A stretch of DNA of 64,000 nucleotides from DAMCZI01 sp032095175. Lineage in GTDB: Bacteria; Bacillota; Clostridia; Clostridiales; Caloramatoraceae. The DNA is taken from contig DAMCZI010000003.1 in assembly GCA_032095175.1 (NCBI GenBank), positions 131,497 to 195,496 of the forward strand, in the 5' to 3' direction. The notes under the pieces were generated by a model. The model was not told where the DNA came from. It searched no databases and was given only the letters and a program-made list of their open reading frames with translations. Shown here piece by piece: positions 62,719-64,000 of this stretch. Position 1 is the first letter of the stretch. Every line of letters begins with the position of its first letter. The position numbers were made by a program, and so were the translations under genes.

Positions 62719-62778
62719 ATTATAATTATGTGATATTAATTGTGAGATATTTTATTATATATTGAGGAGGAAGTTTAA

Positions 62779-63945
62779 ATGGCAAGATTTACACTACCAA
62801 GAGATATTTATTTTGGAGAAAACACATTAGAGGAGTTAAAAAATTTAAAGGGTAAAAAGGCTGTCATTGTTGTTGGTGGAGGTTCAATGAAAAAATTTGG
62901 CTTCCTGGACAAAATAGAAGGGTATTTAAAGGAAGCAGGAATAGAAACCAAGTTAATTGAAGGTGTTGAACCAGATCCATCAGTTGAAACAGTAATGAAT
63001 GGCGCTGCAGTTATGAGAGAATTTGAACCTGACTGGATAGTAGCTGTAGGTGGAGGATCTCCAATAGATGCTGCAAAGGCAATGTGGATTTTCTATGAAT
63101 ATCCTGAATTCACATTTGAAAAGGCAGTTATTCCTTTTGGAATTCCTGAACTTAGAAATAAAGCAAAATTTGTAGCTATACCATCAACTAGTGGTACTGC
63201 AACTGAAGTTACAGCTTTCTCAGTTATTACTGACTACAAGGCTCAAATCAAGTATCCTTTAGCAGACTTTAACCTTACTCCTGACATAGCTATAGTAGAC
63301 CCAGCTTTAGCTCAGACAATGCCTCCAAAGCTTGTTGCTTATACAGGAATGGATGCATTAACTCATGCAATAGAAGCATATGTAGCAGGATTAAGCTCAG
63401 CATTTTCAGATCCTCTTGCAATGCAGGCAATAGTAATGATAAGGGAACATCTTCTAAAGTCCTATGAAGGAGATAAGAAATCAAGGGATGAAATGCACAT
63501 TGCTCAGTGTCTTGCTGGTATGGCATTCTCAAATGCCCTTCTTGGAATTACTCATTCAATGGCACATAAAACAGGAGCAGTTTTCCATATTCCTCATGGA
63601 TGTGCAAATGCAATATACCTTCCATATGTAATTGAATACAACAAGAAGGCTTGTGGAGCTAGATATGCAGCAATAGCTAAAACACTTGGATTATCAGGAA
63701 ATATTGATGATGAATTAGTTAATTCATTAATAGATATGATAAGGGATATGAACAAGAAAATGAACATCCCAGCAACCTTAAAGGAATACGGAATAACTGA
63801 AGAAGACTTTAAGGCAAATGTTTCAAGAATAGCTCATAATGCTGTACTTGATGCATGTACTGGCTCAAATCCAAGGCAGATTGATGATAGTACAATGGAA
63901 AAATTATTTGAATGTATATACTATGGAACAGAAGTAAACTTCTAG
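62779..63945 (+). CDS. iron-containing alcohol dehydrogenase
   Basis: A 388-residue group III (iron-dependent) alcohol dehydrogenase. NAD(P) binding: VGGGSPIDAAKA (about 94-105) and PSTSGTATEVT (about 138-148). Metal ligands: Asp192 and His196 in DALTHAIEAY, His259 in GITHSMAH and His273 in HIPHG. It reduces aldehydes to alcohols in fermentation. The start follows GAGGAGGAAG. It has a sigma-54 promoter and a Rex-like site upstream, and a palindromic repeat right after its stop. The exact alcohol cannot be told from sequence. Confidence 0.93.
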   Translation: MARFTLPRDIYFGENTLEELKNLKGKKAVIVVGGGSMKKFGFLDKIEGYLKEAGIETKLIEGVEPDPSVETVMNGAAVMREFEPDWIVAVGGGSPIDAAKAMWIFYEYPEFTFEKAVIPFGIPELRNKAKFVAIPSTSGTATEVTAFSVITDYKAQIKYPLADFNLTPDIAIVDPALAQTMPPKLVAYTGMDALTHAIEAYVAGLSSAFSDPLAMQAIVMIREHLLKSYEGDKKSRDEMHIAQCLAGMAFSNALLGITHSMAHKTGAVFHIPHGCANAIYLPYVIEYNKKACGARYAAIAKTLGLSGNIDDELVNSLIDMIRDMNKKMNIPATLKEYGITEEDFKANVSRIAHNAVLDACTGSNPRQIDDSTMEKLFECIYYGTEVNF

Positions 63946-64000
63946 GGCGTATTAAAGGAAATAACAAGTCAAGATTTTGAGGATATTTTGCGTCAGACGA
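63946..64000. repeat. MITE-like palindrome, copy 2 (cut by window end)
   Basis: GGCGTATTAAAGGAAATAAC followed by AAGTCAAGATTTTGAGGATA and ATTTTGCGTCAG, the left arm of the element at 60089, starting on the base after the dehydrogenase stop. The right arm is outside the window. Confidence 0.85.

Overview
The window is low-GC, AGA/ATA-rich DNA with strong purine-rich ribosome binding sites. It carries genes typical of a strictly anaerobic, motile member of the Clostridia, close to Clostridium in the broad sense: an Rnf complex, an Etf-linked lactate dehydrogenase, a clostridial AgrD-type peptide, DUF5317 and TelA/XpaC families. No rRNA, tRNA, CRISPR array, prophage or intact insertion sequence was seen.

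Layout. 1-5.9 kb: lactate uptake and oxidation (permease cut by the left edge, LarA racemase, EtfB, EtfA, LctD), with a GntR/FadR-like operator before etfB. 5.9-6.7 kb: TraX-like protein. 7.2-10.9 kb: quorum-sensing locus (DUF5317, a kinase-less AgrC-like membrane protein, AgrB, an unlisted 41-residue AgrD) followed by a GGDEF/HD-GYP c-di-GMP enzyme. 11.3-14.8 kb: heterodimeric ABC exporter. 14.8-16.6 kb: polysaccharide deacetylase and CPBP protease. 17-21.9 kb: rnfCDGEAB. 22.1-23.9 kb: an Fpg/Nei-like protein lacking the catalytic proline, and a TipA-like MerR regulator. 24.2-34.9 kb: a degenerate bacterial enhancer-binding-protein-like regulator, an oligopeptide ABC transporter and three consecutive M42 peptidase homologues, only the middle one with intact active-site residues. 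35-38.5 kb: SSS symporter, a small membrane protein and an ArsB/NhaD-type transporter. 38.7-44.3 kb: a class I lanthipeptide locus (two precursors, LanB, LanC) next to a TctA remnant. 45-50.4 kb: membrane transporter-like protein, two M20 amidohydrolases and a divergent/convergent regulator. 50.9-54.5 kb: XpaC, VWA and TelA. 54.6-57.9 kb: MBL hydrolase, YmaF, DegV, 5-formyl-THF cyclo-ligase. 58-64 kb: chemoreceptor, AcoR-like sigma-54 activator and an iron alcohol dehydrogenase behind a clear -24/-12 promoter with a Rex-like site.

How the genes fit together. Etf-LctD would oxidise lactate with NAD+ at the cost of reduced ferredoxin, and Rnf exchanges electrons between the same ferredoxin and NAD pools while moving ions. 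The Opp transporter plus M42 genes look like a peptide import and hydrolysis unit. A sigma-A promoter flanked by four copies of a 9-10 bp box sits between the degenerate regulator and oppB, so the regulator probably does not act through sigma-54. Two families of palindromic repeats are scattered through intergenic spaces. The features most worth follow-up are the M42 triplet with two dead flanking paralogues, the GAFTGA-less regulator and its boxes, the two-peptide lanthipeptide locus without transporter or protease, and the agr/c-di-GMP locus. All function assignments come from reading motifs; no database search was run.
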